From the NCBI GenBank assembly GCA_003290165.1, contig QNQO01000510.1:62001-126000 (forward strand): a DNA stretch of 64,000 nt, given 5' to 3'. Within the stretch, counting starts at the first letter, position 1. Each line of letters begins with the position of its first letter. Below are positions 34,261-46,220 of this stretch, piece by piece. The notes below the pieces were generated by a model. That model did no database searches, was not told where the DNA came from, and saw only the letters and a list, made by a program, of their open reading frames with translations. This stretch comes from Berberis thunbergii. Lineage: Eukaryota; Streptophyta; Magnoliopsida; Ranunculales; Berberidaceae. The translations under genes and the position numbers were made by a program.

Positions 34261-35252
34261 AGTTGGTACTGATTGACTTGTCTCTTAAATATGCAGGTGG
34301 TTACATGTGTTTGAGGACGAATATGAAATAGATAACTCTTTGGTCTGTTCGTTGCCTGCTTTATTTGGACGATGGTATTCTTACTGTATGTAGATGACTT
34401 AGCATCAAAATTTCATCCATACCTAATTTGTAGCAAACTCACAAGTATTGAAACTATGTAATTTCACTTCTGTCTGGAATTTCTTCTTACTATAATTTCA
34501 CTTCTCTCTGGAATTTCTTCCTCTCACACAACAATATTAGATCTCACTTTTCTTTACTACTTGCTCTCTTTGCCTCCTTCTTCTTCCACTCTCCTACACT
34601 TGCTATTATGCTCAGTTGTCCATTGATGTTGCTCAATGAGTACTGGTAGGATTTCAGAATTAGTTTATCATTATGAACATGAAAATAACTTGGCATTCAC
34701 TCTGACTAGTAATTGGAGTATATCTGAGGTCAGGTGCCTCAACTTGTATAGACTTTGGGTTTACGAGGTCATACGACTGATTATCACGAACCTCTCAAGT
34801 GGTCTTTTGGGATGAACCAAGGGTGGTTTAAGTTCATGATATTTAACCTACTAGTACTACTATTCATCACTATATGTTAACATACATAAGTAGTTTAGGG
34901 ACTTTGTAGAAACTTACCTATATTAATTGTGGTTCAGTTTTAATCAATGTTGAAGAAGTGCCAATCCAAAAATTTTCCTCAAATTTGCCAATGTATTTTG
35001 GTCTAATTTCTTAATCTATAATCAAATTACTACTTTGTGATAAAAGTTCAATCCATTTTCTAACAAATCAACCAAGTTATGATATTCTAAAATTCCAGCT
35101 GAAAATGTTGAACAAAAGAGATGGGTTCACGTAGACTACTTGCTTGTTCACATTCTCAAAGTACTGGTAGAATACTAAAACATTACTTTTATTACAACAA
35201 ATTCATTAGTTCACAACACCTACATATATCAATTGATGAACACCTACATACA

Positions 35253-35390
35253 TCAATTGTTGTTATTGGGGAACTTGTTCGATCCATCAGTAGATGAAGA
35301 AGAAACCTTTTTCAATGGAGAAATTGCAACAGCAGTTTCCTTCCTCTTGACTGCAAATTTCAATGTCCATGGGTATCCCTCTACGTTTAC
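35253..35390 (-). pseudogene. Small two-exon gene, copy I: broken exon 2
   Basis: Corresponds to 46221-46372 but has lost 14 bp just after the acceptor, which shifts the frame. Its exon 1 is absent from this segment. The downstream tail (SNKFPNNNN-type coding) is still readable in an out-of-phase frame. Confidence 0.75.
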
Positions 35391-35570
35391 CTACATAATT
35401 TGCCATCATAACTCTTCAGAACTCGTTTAAGTCAATACCAATTAACTGAATTAAGTTGACCCGTTTACAGTATAATATTCAACTACTCCAGGTTTATATT
35501 ATATTTATATGAAATAAAAACATAGTAAGGGATAGTCAAGTTTTTGAGCTTCCAAACATTACAGTTAATA

Positions 35571-35788
35571 TGTAAAGAATTGAATTGTTGTAAATTCATT
35601 GAATAGAATACAAGCTTATATAGAGCTAACTTTTACATAACCTAATAGAAATAGGAAACCTAAGACTTCTATTCAATTCTGACTTTCCTAACCTATTCTG
35701 TAACATTTTCTATTTTATAATATAGGTAGACTTCTATTCTGTAACACTTTCCTATTTTGTAACATAGGTAGACTTCTATTCTTTGACA
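35571..35788 (-). repeat. 3' LTR of the gene-carrying element
   Basis: TGTAAAG...TTTGACA on the plus strand. It contains a ~41-bp internal direct repeat (attctgtaacactttcc, then taggtagacttctattct) shared with the partner LTR. Confidence 0.88.
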
Positions 35789-35884
35789 CTCCACCGCAAG
35801 CTGGACATGTAGACGCAGACGAAATGTGCAGCTTGGAGAAAACTTTGAATGCCTATTTGGTGATGAAATCATTACTGTCAAGTC

Positions 35885-36062
35885 TGGATGATTCATGTAT
35901 AAAGAAATCATGACTCAATTCGAGTCTTGGTATTGATGATTCCTGTATGAAAAAATCATAACTCAATTCGAGTTTGACTATTGGTGATTCCTGTATGAAG
36001 AAATCCTGGTATTGATGATTCCTGTTTGAAGAAATCATGACTCAATTCGAGTCTTGGTGTTG
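35885..36062. repeat. Minisatellite within the gene-carrying element
   Basis: About four copies of a ~50-bp unit containing 'gattcctgtatgaagaaatc' and 'actcaattcgagtcttgg'. Confidence 0.8.
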
Positions 36063-36446
36063 CTTAATTCGAGTCAGCACAGATTTTGGTAGTGACCAAA
36101 GATGGTGGGTGTGAATAGTGGAGTGAAAGGGATTCAAGTTTCTTTCTTTTCCCTCCGCTTATTCTTCTTTTTCTTCTTCCTCTCTATCGTGCGATCTGAT
36201 GTGCGATCGAACTTGATATAAAAATAGAGGATGGCGAGTGAAAGATCACATGGTCTACATCTGTCTGGGTGTTTTTGTCGTGTGCGTCATATAGAGATGT
36301 TGCTGCTGTTCTTTGTTGAGTGAGGAAAACTCAGGGTGCTAATAGCCCAGAGCTTTGTATCAGTTTGAAGAATTTTTTATTTTTTCATTTTTGGGCTTTG
36401 AGAGCCATGGTCAGTATATGGCGAGGTGATGGTCTTTGAACCACTA

Positions 36447-36610
36447 CTTGTATTCTCGGTGTGAATAGCCGAAAGAAAGGGCGTGAGCATCACCCTTTCT
36501 GATTGCAACCACCTTATCTTCTTTTTCAAGCTGGACAATACCAGCAGTTCCACTGCCTTGAAGAACATAAGCAACCTTGGCAGAATATTTTCAGCGGGAG
36601 TGGATGAGCA
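36447..36610 (-). pseudogene. Captured cupin (11S globulin/glutelin-like) gene fragment
   Basis: On the minus strand, 36584-36447 reads SAKVAYVLQGSGTAGIV, then LEKEDKVVAIRKGDAHAL. This matches plant cupin proteins of the glutelin/11S-globulin-like group, where the segment SSKVAYVLQGSGTAGIVLPE leads into the cupin barrel. Upstream a frame change and a stop precede GL.L-type text at about 36610; downstream there is a TAG near 36446. About 46 codons remain. It is not expressed as a cupin, but it is clearly host-derived and unrelated to retrotransposon proteins. Confidence 0.85.
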
Positions 36611-36624
36611 ATGTCAACCCTACT

Positions 36625-36975
36625 CACTCATCTTCCTTCCCCATTTGAGGATTTGAGTTCAACCTCTCTGATTCAGAGCTCAGAGAGACTGCCTATGAGA
36701 TCTTTGTGGCTGCTTGTAGGTCTACTGGGGAAAACCCTTAACTTATATCTCACAATCAGAGAATAACAACGAAAGGTCCCCTTTGTTTTCAAACACTTAT
36801 TCTCCTGGGGGGTTTAGTTCCTCCCCTTCTTTGCAGAGATCACTCACTTTTACTGCCGTTAGTAAGGTCAATAAGGCTTTGGGTATGAGATCGAAGAAGA
36901 GGTCGGATAAGGAGAGTAGTCTGTCTTTGAGGTCCAAGAAGTCGGTCACAAGTAGGGGTTGAAGTGATTCGAACG
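36625..36975 (+). pseudogene. Captured DUF810 (Munc13-like, PATROL1-related) gene fragment
   Basis: Plus-strand frames read LPSPFEDL (about 36631), LSDSELRETAYEIFVAACRS (36665-36725), then after a frameshift SPGGFSSSPSLQRSLTFTA and VSKVNKALGMRSKKRS. This is the N-terminal signature of plant DUF810 proteins, membrane-traffic proteins related to Munc13/PATROL1. At least two frameshifts separate the pieces. It lies head-to-head with the cupin fragment, on the strand opposite to the element's transcription. Confidence 0.85.
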
Positions 36976-37099
36976 ATGATGATTCAATGATGATGAGATC
37001 TGATGATGATGATGATCCGTGATTCTCACAAACAAAATCTTCTTATTCCTTTCAAATCAAGAAGACGAAAGGGAAGTTGTTATCTTCTGATGGCGATAA

Positions 37100-38090
37100 T
37101 GAGAGATGGCAAATCTGATGTGCGATCGCTGCTCTTTACTGATGTTGAGACTGATGGAAGCCCCTTGTTCTGATGATGATTCGGTATTGATGATGGATTG
37201 ATGAAGATTGTTGATGATCGGTTTGATATTGATGAACTAGAGGTTGAAGATAAACCCCAAGAGATTGGTCGATTTCTTCTTCATGAGGTCTTCCTTGCTT
37301 GTGAAGGAGACATTGTTGATGATCAGTGTTGATGATGTTGATACATCTGATGATGAGGTCTTCCTCCCTAAATGTTGATGAAACCTCCCTACTTTTGTCT
37401 CCTTCACCTCCACCACAACGATCTCCGCCGCACGGAGGATGTTGCTGGAAGGGGGCGCCAATCAATCAATGAGACAAACCGATTAGTTTTTTTTGTTGGC
37501 TGTGATTGAGTCTCTCTTTGGGCTCTTTGGCTGCGATCTTCTTTGCTGCGTGAAGAACAAGATAATGTCTTGGCTGCGACGAATTCTCTTGCTACTGCCT
37601 TGTTTTGATGTTGTTGCTGGCAATGGCAAGAAAGTCTCACCATTGGTGTGTGATGGCCAGAGAGTCTCGCCACTATTGGTAGCGGTGACATTGTTGATGG
37701 GTGATGATGAGTTTGTGTTTGGCAGTGTTGGTGTGCGGTGTTGTTGATTGTGTCGCTCGTACTGGTCCATCAGTCGAATTTGTAGTCTCTTTTTGCTGGC
37801 TGGTGCTTGAAGGTGAAGAGTTGTTGCGTGTGATGGTTGTGATGGATTGATTTTGTTTGCGAAAGCGGTAGCGGTGGCGAACGAGGTTGTGGCTCGCAAT
37901 GTTGTTTGTTTGCAAAAGTGGTGGTGCAAGCAATTACTTTGTTTTGACTGCAGTGTTGTGTGTGCGGAAGCTAAACAAGACGATGACTTGTGATTTCTCT
38001 TCCCCGCCTCTTGTGTCTACAAGTGCATAGTCGGAGGCAGGGAAGAGCTTGAGTCCTCGTAGTTGTTTTATGTCACCAAAAAAACTTCGC
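37100..38090 (-). other. 5' interior of the gene-carrying element
   Basis: Next to the primer site, with GATGATG- and His/Thr/Ser-rich ORFs (up to 148 codons, 37483-37929) that show no recognisable gag domain. They may be remnants of a gag-like or further captured sequence; I cannot assign them. Confidence 0.4.
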
Positions 38091-38102
38091 GCTCTGATAC
38101 CA

Positions 38103-38337
38103 TGTAAAGAATTGAATTGTTGTAATTGTTTTATTATTGTAAATTCATTGAATAGAATACAAACTTATATAGAGCTAACTTTGACATAACCTAATATTAA
38201 TAGGAAACCTAAGACTCTATTCTATTATGATTTTCCTAACCTATTCTGTAATACTTTCCTATTTTATAATATAGGTAGACTTCTATTCTATAACACTTTC
38301 CTATATTGTAACATAGGTAGACTTCTATTCTTTAACA
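38103..38337 (-). repeat. 5' LTR of the gene-carrying element
   Basis: TGTAAAG...TTTAACA on the plus strand. It differs from its partner by substitutions and a ~17-bp indel near the left end (attgttttattattgta). The tRNA-iMet primer site abuts it at 38091-38102. Confidence 0.88.
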
Positions 38338-39465
38338 TAATATGGATTCAACTTGTGTTCAGAGTACTTCATCAACTGAGATGGATTGAACTGAATCTTG
38401 TAGATTTGGAGTATCATTCATTAATTCCAAAAAGGAATTAGATAAGCTCTACAAGGGAAAAAGATGGAAAAGTAATATAAATGTTAATAAGCAAATAAAG
38501 GGAATCAATAAACCATTTGATGACTACAAGGAGAATTCCCATTATCGCTAAAATCTAAAGATTACCAAAACTTAACTAGATAATCACATCTGCAAAACCC
38601 ACATGCCCCATACCATCTCTCAAAACCTTCATACCCATTTACCAAAAACACTAAAAAAGTTGACCGAAAATCTAAACTAGATAAACAAGGCGAGAATTGT
38701 TCCAAAACAAATCAATGTTAAGGGCATTTAAAAGTCATGCTTTAATAAATGTGTCCCAGCAAAACTTGATAATCAATATTATCCAGTAATACAATGATGT
38801 ATTATATGGAATTTTTAAAATTTTAGTATTTTAAATAAAGAACTTTCAAAGTCTCCGTAAAATAAGTTGTCACCTTACATATTTCTAAACTTGACAGAAA
38901 TTTTAAGGTAAATAGAAAACTTCTAGAAATAATTTATATTAAGGACATTTTAGTATTTAAGAAATTGTGAGGAGAACCCAATCAACACTTAATATCCGAT
39001 TAGTAACCATTTTTTAGTTTTTAAAGAGATGATATCTTGTATTTACTCGTGAAAAAAAATAGTTTATATGTATATAGGAAAAGTTTAAAATTCATCTAGT
39101 TAGTTCAACTCATGCTCTATTTAAATAAATCTTGATTTAGATTAGGAAATATAGTTTTTCTTTCGCCATAGTTGTGTACCATTTAAGTAAAGTTTTTAGT
39201 TCACTTTATTTCATTAAGGGCATTATTATAAGTAGTCTTATGTAGATGTGAACTTGCTAATCTTTATGAATCAACACTCCAATTAATCAAATTTAATTTT
39301 TTTTTAATAATTTCATTTTGTAATTTATAACTTCTAGCAACATTGCGCTTACTTTGTTAAATACTAGGGAGAAAATACATTTGATTTTAATAAACAAGTA
39401 CATCCCACCCCCAATGGTTGTGTTTCCTTTATTAAGTAATTAACTTATTTATTTATTATGCAAAA

Positions 39466-39568
39466 CGCCAAAGGTGTATCAGCTGAGTTGGTAAAGGTGT
39501 GGCAGATGAAATCACACGGCATGGGTTTGAACCGGGTCGACGGCATGGGGTGGGGAAGGCTAAGGGTA

Positions 39569-39599
<31 letters not shown>

Positions 39600-39606
39600 G
39601 AAAAAA
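39466..39606 (+). mobile_element. tRNA-derived SINE in copy I
   Basis: 141 bp with A-box-like TATCAGCTGAGTTGG (about 39478), B-box-like GGGTTTGAACC (39522 region) and an (AAT)n tail (39571-39597). The 13-bp target duplication is 'ttattatgcaaaa' at 39453-39465 and 39607-39619. The unoccupied site is seen in copy II near 48465. Same family as 52164-52298. Confidence 0.9.
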
Positions 39607-42039
39607 TTATTATGCAAAATAGTAATTTATTTAACAAAAAATAAGGGAAACTAACTCCATTGTACAACCTACTGAAGTATTCATGCAATTTGGAATAAAC
39701 ATAATTTGCAGAAAAACAGTTAAAGAAAAGGTTGTTGATGACTGTCAGATTTCATGTGCATCTCTTGAAAATCGGTACTACACCGCTTTTTCACTTGACA
39801 CTTATTTATGCTACTAATGACTTCTCTTCTTTTATTTTCAAACTAATATCTCATTAATTCATGTAGAGTAATTTAAATAGAACAAAATTATTTACGATAC
39901 TGGTATTGAGGGCTAAGTGAAGAATTGATTCAAGAAATATTCATTGATGACAAAAATTCAGTTGTTTTGTGTTTTCATTTTAGAAAAATCAAGTTGAACA
40001 TGCATGGGGCTAAGGAAGTAGATATATTATTCATCAATTAAATTACATGTTTAAAAAAAAAAAAGAAAAAGAAGAAGAAGCTATAAACTAGAAGAAATAA
40101 TAAACAAAAACATAGATCTCATGTTGTAAAGTTACCTAAGTAATACCAAATTATTTAAGAAAAAATATGTTGTGAACACAACGAGCAACAAAAAGAGGCA
40201 TTAGTTGTCGTTTCCTCTCGTCACTGTATAACTATTGGTCCACTAGAAAAACAAGAAACATTTGATTTTAGAAAAAGGTGGGAACATAAAAAAAATCGAA
40301 AAACATTCATGAGTTGCGAGAGAACCAATAGGAAGTTAACTTCTTTGAAGACTTTTAAAAAACCCCTCGTTGAAACCAGTAGGAGGCCTGAATAAAGTCT
40401 TCATCACCATTAGAAGGAGGTTTCGGTCATGGATTTGTTTGTTATGGATTACATTCACAATCACTAGGGCACATACATTTTCAAGTCTTCAACTTAGGAA
40501 AAGAATCGACTTATTTTTAACAAATGTGCATTTTAAATCGTAAAACTGATGTGTGCATTAGGCATGCAAGTTTATCAATCTAGCGAAAAATAAAATGTAA
40601 GATTTAGTGATACGTGCACAAAAGTCGATACTTTCAGTTTGATACACATGCATGTTTTATTTTTGTATTTGGCGTTTTGTTTGAAACTATAGCGTTCAAG
40701 GGGTTTTCTTGAGAGAACGAAATTTTTGTTTGTTTCGTAGAAACCTATATAATAACGTAACAAAGATTGAGGGGTATTAAATGTACATAGATTTTTCCGT
40801 AGCGAGATTCAGGTGGGTGATCGGTATTTGTCCGTTTATGCATATATCAATTGAGAGCTTTTCATAACTATATAGGGTACATAATTGTAAAATCACTGTT
40901 TCTATTCCTAAATAGCTTTTAAAGTATACTTAATGATAGTACATAATTGCCTCCTATTTTATCTTAATGCAACTATCTAGTTTACTTTAATCTAGTTGAT
41001 AAAATTAATTTTGTCTTTGTATATGTAGAATTAGCAGGATAATGCAAAAACCTAGAACTTTCTCCAAGTAACCACAAATTTGATGAAAAGTTACAAGTCC
41101 TAAATATCCTCATCGGGCATGAAACCACAATAGTTATTTAATAAAATTAAAACTACATTTATAATCATGACCACATATTTTTAAAATAGAAGTTATGTGT
41201 ATAATGAGTTTAAACGATCAAAATCATCCATGTGACCGAGTTTTAACGACTTGTGTGATCAAAGTCAACAACCTCGATTAGAACAACCAAGTCACCAACT
41301 GCCATAGGTTCTCCATACAGATTAATCTCCATCTCCAACAGAGTTACAAACTTAAGCATTGGAGTGCCTTCGGCCACCAAATAGGTGGTCTTTGGCAAAC
41401 TAACCTTTGTTTTGCAGGTCGGATTTACAAGAGACCAGATTTGGATGCATCAGTTTGGTATCGTCTGTGGGAAATGATAGTTTCCTTTTAAGAAGAGAGT
41501 TTGTAGTTGGAAACTCCCTTAGTTCTAATCAGTGATAAAAAAAATTGGAACAAATGGAACACTCTACAGACCCCAATCCAACAACAATCAAGGCAACCCT
41601 TCCACTGGCGAAGCTGAATTGCCGATAGTGCGTGCTTCAAACCCAACGACAACAGAGTTAACTGCGCTAGGTAACACAGTATTGCAACATGGAATGGTAG
41701 CCCAATCATCTTAGGTATTTGGCGGCACTGTCACAGATCCCCGCATGGATCAACTCCTAGCCCAGATGGATCATCTGACCAAAGTGATAGATAAACTCAC
41801 TCACTCAAGAACATGTTCTATCTGGCAACCATGTCCAAATACCACCACAGCAGAACTTCGCTAACCACGTTCGAGAAAACAATGAAGTTCCTGCAAAACT
41901 TCGACAAATAAATCTCGAAGGCAACAAACCACAGTAATTAAGACGACCTCTAGAGCGACGGGATCCCTACACGAGTTCCATTTAGGATTAGAGTCACATA
42001 TCCCAACATATTGTACGAATTGGCCAGACCGCAATTTTC

Positions 42040-42814
42040 TAACGCACTCACGAGGACTCCTCTACCAAACAAGTTCACTCCCCCGAAGTTTGAAGCATAT
42101 GATGGCACTACCAATCCGATAGACCATCTGTGACACTTCCATCACATGATGTCCTTGAAAGAAAGCACGAAGTCTATTATGTGTCGAACCTTTCCAACCA
42201 GTTTCATATCCACAGCAATGAGTTGGTTCAACAGTCTATCGCCCAGGTTGATAAACTCTTTCCAAGCATTAGCCATTGCTTTCATTACGATATTCATCGA
42301 CATCTAGCAGATGAAAAAGGGTCCACACTACTTGCTGCACATCTGGCAAAAACCTGAGGGAACCATCAGGGAGTACGTTACTCGTTTAACTAATGAGTTA
42401 ACTATGATTGACAGATGCAGTGACTACATGTCCATAGTCACCTTTACCTCCGGATTGAAAAGGGGACCATTTTACAACTCTATGAACCTAGACCCCCCAA
42501 AGAACATGGCGACTCTATTGAAGACCGTCAAAAAATACATCACTCTCGAGGAGATGGTGGTTACTAAGAAGACGAATGAATTCAAAAAGAGATATGTTTT
42601 AGCTAATCGGGAGAAGAGGGAAGAAAGAAAAAGAAACAACAAGCCTCGGGAGGAAAATGGCCAGTTGAAAATACATCGGACCAACGGTAGGTCTGACTTC
42701 AACAAACAAGAATCGGGAAGGCTGCAACCTGAAAGATCTAGATATGAATGGTCGACAAATACAATCAACACGACATATAAACTGTTCACGACTTTGAAAA
42801 CAAGTCGAGCTTAG
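42040..42814 (+). pseudogene. gag remnant of the 41-45 kb gypsy element
   Basis: Frames include FHHMMSLKESTKS-like text (about 42140), then 42311-42814 with EGTIREYVTRLTNELTMIDR and a basic tail. This is the retrotransposon gag pattern seen also at 21.2-21.9 kb. Frameshifts separate the halves. Confidence 0.82.
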
Positions 42815-43229
42815 GTCCTGAAGACCATGGCAAAATGGGAGGACATTAAATGGTCACCCAAATGAGAGGAGATCCAGATGGGCGAAATAAGAGCAAATAT
42901 TGCTCGTTCCACAAGGATCACGAGCAGGACACTGAGAACTGCTACAACATGAAGGACGATATCGAGCACCATATCTAGAAAGGACGACTCCGAGAGTTCA
43001 TTAGGTGAGAAGAGTCTAAAGGGAAATATAAGGCAGACTCTACTACCAGATCAAATAGAGCGAACAAGGGAGCTGATATAAGTCTTGCATGGCGTAACTG
43101 GAGATAATAAGTTATCCAATCATCACGGAAGTGATCAGTCCAAGATTTATGAACTCGGACTTGCTCCAACGATAACCCGAAGGGAGTCCATTTCCCTCAT
43201 AACAACACTCTGTTGATTTCAGTACTAAT

Positions 43230-43560
43230 AGCCAGGTGGGATATCAAAAGAATATTGGTCGACACGGGTAGCTCGGCCAACCTTCTGTACCTAACAACGT
43301 GCCACAATATGCAATTCAATGAATAAATGCTCTCGTCCAATGATCAACCAATGGTGGGTTTCAACGAAGAACAATACCATCCACTCGGAATGATCCAATT
43401 ACTAGTCAAAACGGGATAACCGGGTAGACAACGACTATTGTTGATGGATTTCCTTGTTGTCGACGCTCCATCCACGTACAACATGTTTCTTAGACATCCT
43501 TGGATGCACGAAATGAGTGCAGTGTCCTCCACCATGCATCAATGTGAACTACCATACCGA
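43230..43560 (+). pseudogene. Protease remnant of the gypsy element
   Basis: Near 43251-43290 a frame reads RILVDTGSSANLLY, with the aspartic protease DTG. FLVVDAPSTYN follows near 43452, the usual downstream motif. Stops interrupt the frame. Confidence 0.8.
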
Positions 43561-44089
43561 TGATGATGTCGAGATAATCAAAAGAGACCAGCCAACTGCA
43601 CGGGAATGCCACTATGCAGCAATGGAAGCTCTACACAGATAGGAATCACTGCAACAACCAAATGAGCCGCTGCAGCAACCTGGTCGAATCGACCCCGACC
43701 TCCCAAACGACAATATGACTCCAAAAATTCCAAAAGATTGATCAAATACTGGACAACCAGAAAAAGAAACACCAGTAGTCTACTTGCACGATGGAGAGGG
43801 AGACAAAACAGTTCGGATTGGCACGAAAATCCACCTAGAATTAGCCATAAAACTGATACAACTGCTGAAGGATAACCAAGATGTTTTGCTTAGAAATGAA
43901 AGACATGGTGGGAATCGACCTCTCTGTTATCATTCACAGATTGCAAGTCAATCCGGACAAGAAGCCAGTTCGACAAAAAGAAGGCCAATTGCCCCAAAAC
44001 ACAGCCAAGCAATAAACAAGGAAGTACATTGTTTGATAACTGTAGGGATGATCAGGGAATCTCATTACCCAGAATGACTAGCTAACATA

Positions 44090-44760
44090 GTCTTTGTGAA
44101 GAAGAATAACGACAAGTGGAGAGTATGCATAGATTACACTGACCTGAACAAAGCCTGCCCAAAAGAAAGTTTCCTACTCCCTCATATAGATCAAATAGTG
44201 GATGCCACTGCCGGACACAAACTCTTGAGCTTCATGGATGCATACTCTGGTTACAACCAGATATAGATGCACCCTCCCGACAAAAAAAATGTCTTTCATA
44301 ATAAAAAGAGGTACATACTGTTACTGAGTGATGTCGTTCGAACTGAAGAATGCAGGAGCTACGTACCAACGTCTTGTTAACATAATGTTCAAAGACCAGA
44401 TAAACCAGACAATGGAGGTGTACATGGATGATATGTTGGTCAAGAGCTGACGTAGAGCAAACCATATCAAAGACCTCAAACATCCTTCTCCCAGCTCCAA
44501 AGATTAAAAAAAAATGAAGCTCAATCCAGAGAAATGTACATTTGGGGTAGAATCAGGGAAGTTCCTCGGATACATGGTCAATCAAAGAGGAATCAAAGCT
44601 GATCCAAAGCAGATACAAATACTTCTCAACATGCAGTCGCCAACTACCATAAAAGGGTGTGCAACGCCTCAATGGCAAAATAACAGCTTTAAACAGATTC
44701 ATTTCCAAGTCATCAGACAAATGTCTACATTTCTTCAAAATCTTGAAAGGAAATAAAACG
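44090..44760 (+). pseudogene. Reverse transcriptase remnant of the gypsy element
   Basis: KWRVCIDYTDLNKACPK (about 44115-44165), FMDAYSGYNQI (about 44234), the active-site word VYMDDMLVKS (44418 on, in another frame) and LNPEKCTFGVESGKFLGYMV (from 44520) occur in family order. Frameshifts and stops make it non-functional. Confidence 0.88.
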
Positions 44761-44854
44761 TTCAAGTGGAATGAAGAATGAAATTTTTTTTCAAAGTTTG
44801 AAGGCATACATGGGAAGCACTGAACTGATGTCGAAACCAAGCACATGACAAACA

Positions 44855-45178
44855 TTGTATTTATACTTATCCGTATCCGAACGCGCGGTCAGCTCAACAT
44901 TGATACAAGAGGAAAATGGCTCACAAAAGCCAGTGTACTATGTCAGAATATCACTTGCAGATGCAGAGGTTAATTACACTGCTTTGAAAATGGCATTCGC
45001 CCTGATCGTATCTTCAAGAAAGCTACGACCCTATTTCCTAGCACACACCATCATTGTCATGACCGAACAACCACTTGGGTTAGTACTGCACAAACCAGAA
45101 CTATCCGGAAGGATGGTGAAATGGGCAATGGAGCTCGAGCAGTTCAACCTCAGCTACTCCCCCAAGTCACGCAGATAA
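44855..45178 (+). pseudogene. RNase H remnant of the gypsy element
   Basis: A 107-codon frame begins with a catalytic-core-like YLYLSVSERAVSSTLIQEE and continues with QKPVYYVRISLADAE and LELEQFNLSYSPKSRR-type text, typical of gypsy RNase H. It stops at 45178 and then jumps into LTR sequence, so integrase is missing. Confidence 0.85.
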
Positions 45179-46220
45179 GAGAATTAATGACGACCATTAT
45201 ATAAGGTAAATGGAACATTCAACAAAGGTATGCAATTTTAACTGAGTTATGTCCTGCTTAATCTCCATCTCCAATAGACTTACTGACTTAAGCATCGGAG
45301 TGCCTTCGGCCACCAAATTGGTGTTATTTGGCAATCTAACATTTGTTTTGCAGGTCAGATACATGAAACCAAATTTGGACGCATCATATTTAATTTCATA
45401 TCTTTATGAAATTTCTTCTTCCTGTAATTTCACTTCTCTCTGGAATTTCTTATTCCTCTAACACAACAATATTAGATCTCACTTTTCTTTTCTACTTCCT
45501 CTCCTTGCCTCCTTCTTCTTCCTCTCTCCGACCCTTGCTATTATTCTCAGTTGTTCTTTGATGTTGATAAATGAAAACTAGTAGGATTTCAGAATTACTT
45601 TATCAATATGAACATGAAAATAGCTTGACATTCACTCAAACTAGTAATTGGAGTATATCTGATATCATGTGCCTCAACTTGTATAGACTTTGGGTTTACG
45701 AGGTCATATGAATGATTATCATTAACTTCTTAAGTGGTTTTTGGGACGAACCCAGGGTTTAAGTTCATGATATTTAACCTATTAATTAGTACTACTGCTC
45801 ATCACTGTATGTTAACTTAGTACTACTACTCATCACTGTATGTTAACATATATAAGTAGTTTAGGGACTTTGTAGAAACTTACCTATATTAGTTGTGGTT
45901 CAGTTTTAATCTATGTTGAAGAAGTGCCAATCCAAATATTTCCCCCATATTGGTCAATGTATTTTGTGTCTGATTTCTTAATCAATAATCAAGTCACTAC
46001 TTTGTGATAAAAGTTCAATCCATTTTCTAACAAATCAACCAAGTTATGATATTCTAAAATTCCAGCTGATAATGTTGAACACAAGAGATGGGTTCACGAA
46101 GATTACTTGCTTGTTCTTATTCTCAAAGTACTGGTAGCATATTAAAACATTACTTTTATTACAACATTTTCCTTAGTTTTACAACACCTACATATATCAA
46201 TTGATGAACACCTACATACA

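Larger units (their letters stand above)
35571..38337 (-). mobile_element. Non-autonomous LTR retrotransposon carrying host gene fragments
   Basis: LTRs of 218 bp (35571-35788) and 235 bp (38103-38337). 38091-38102 read on the minus strand is TGGTATCAGAGC, a primer site for initiator-Met tRNA, so transcription runs on the minus strand. The purine-rich GCGGTGGAG before the other LTR is a candidate polypurine tract. The target duplication is TAATA (35566-35570 and 38338-38342), and the uninterrupted site 'gttaatatggattc' is present in copies II and III, confirming the exact ends. The interior has no RT or integrase; it contains a cupin fragment, a DUF810 fragment and a minisatellite. Confidence 0.92.
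34364..41330. repeat. Large tandem segment, copy I
   Basis: Starts near 'gatggtattcttactgtatg' and ends near 'ctgccataggttctccat'. It matches copies II and III collinearly apart from an LTR retrotransposon (35571-38337), a SINE (39466-39606) and a deletion near 38690 that removed exon 1 of the small gene. Confidence 0.85.
41325..45392 (+). mobile_element. Degenerate Ty3-gypsy retrotransposon between copies I and II
   Basis: Shortened LTR 3' ends (about 41325-41451 and 45259-45392) share 'cttaagcatcggagtgcc' and 'ttcggccaccaaa' text and end GGA(T/C)GCATCA. The first is followed by GTTTGGTATCGTCTGTGGGA, a Tat-type primer-site region. Inside, in order: gag, protease, RT and RNase H, all broken. 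Integrase and the 5' part of the right LTR are gone. The lineage is related to the element at 20-28 kb. Confidence 0.85.

Noticed and set aside
38343..38440. Short conserved frame starting MDSTCVQST next to the LTR element, also in copies II and III
   Set aside because: Open only in copy II and stopped in the others; no acceptor or donor fits it as an extra exon of the small gene on the minus strand either.
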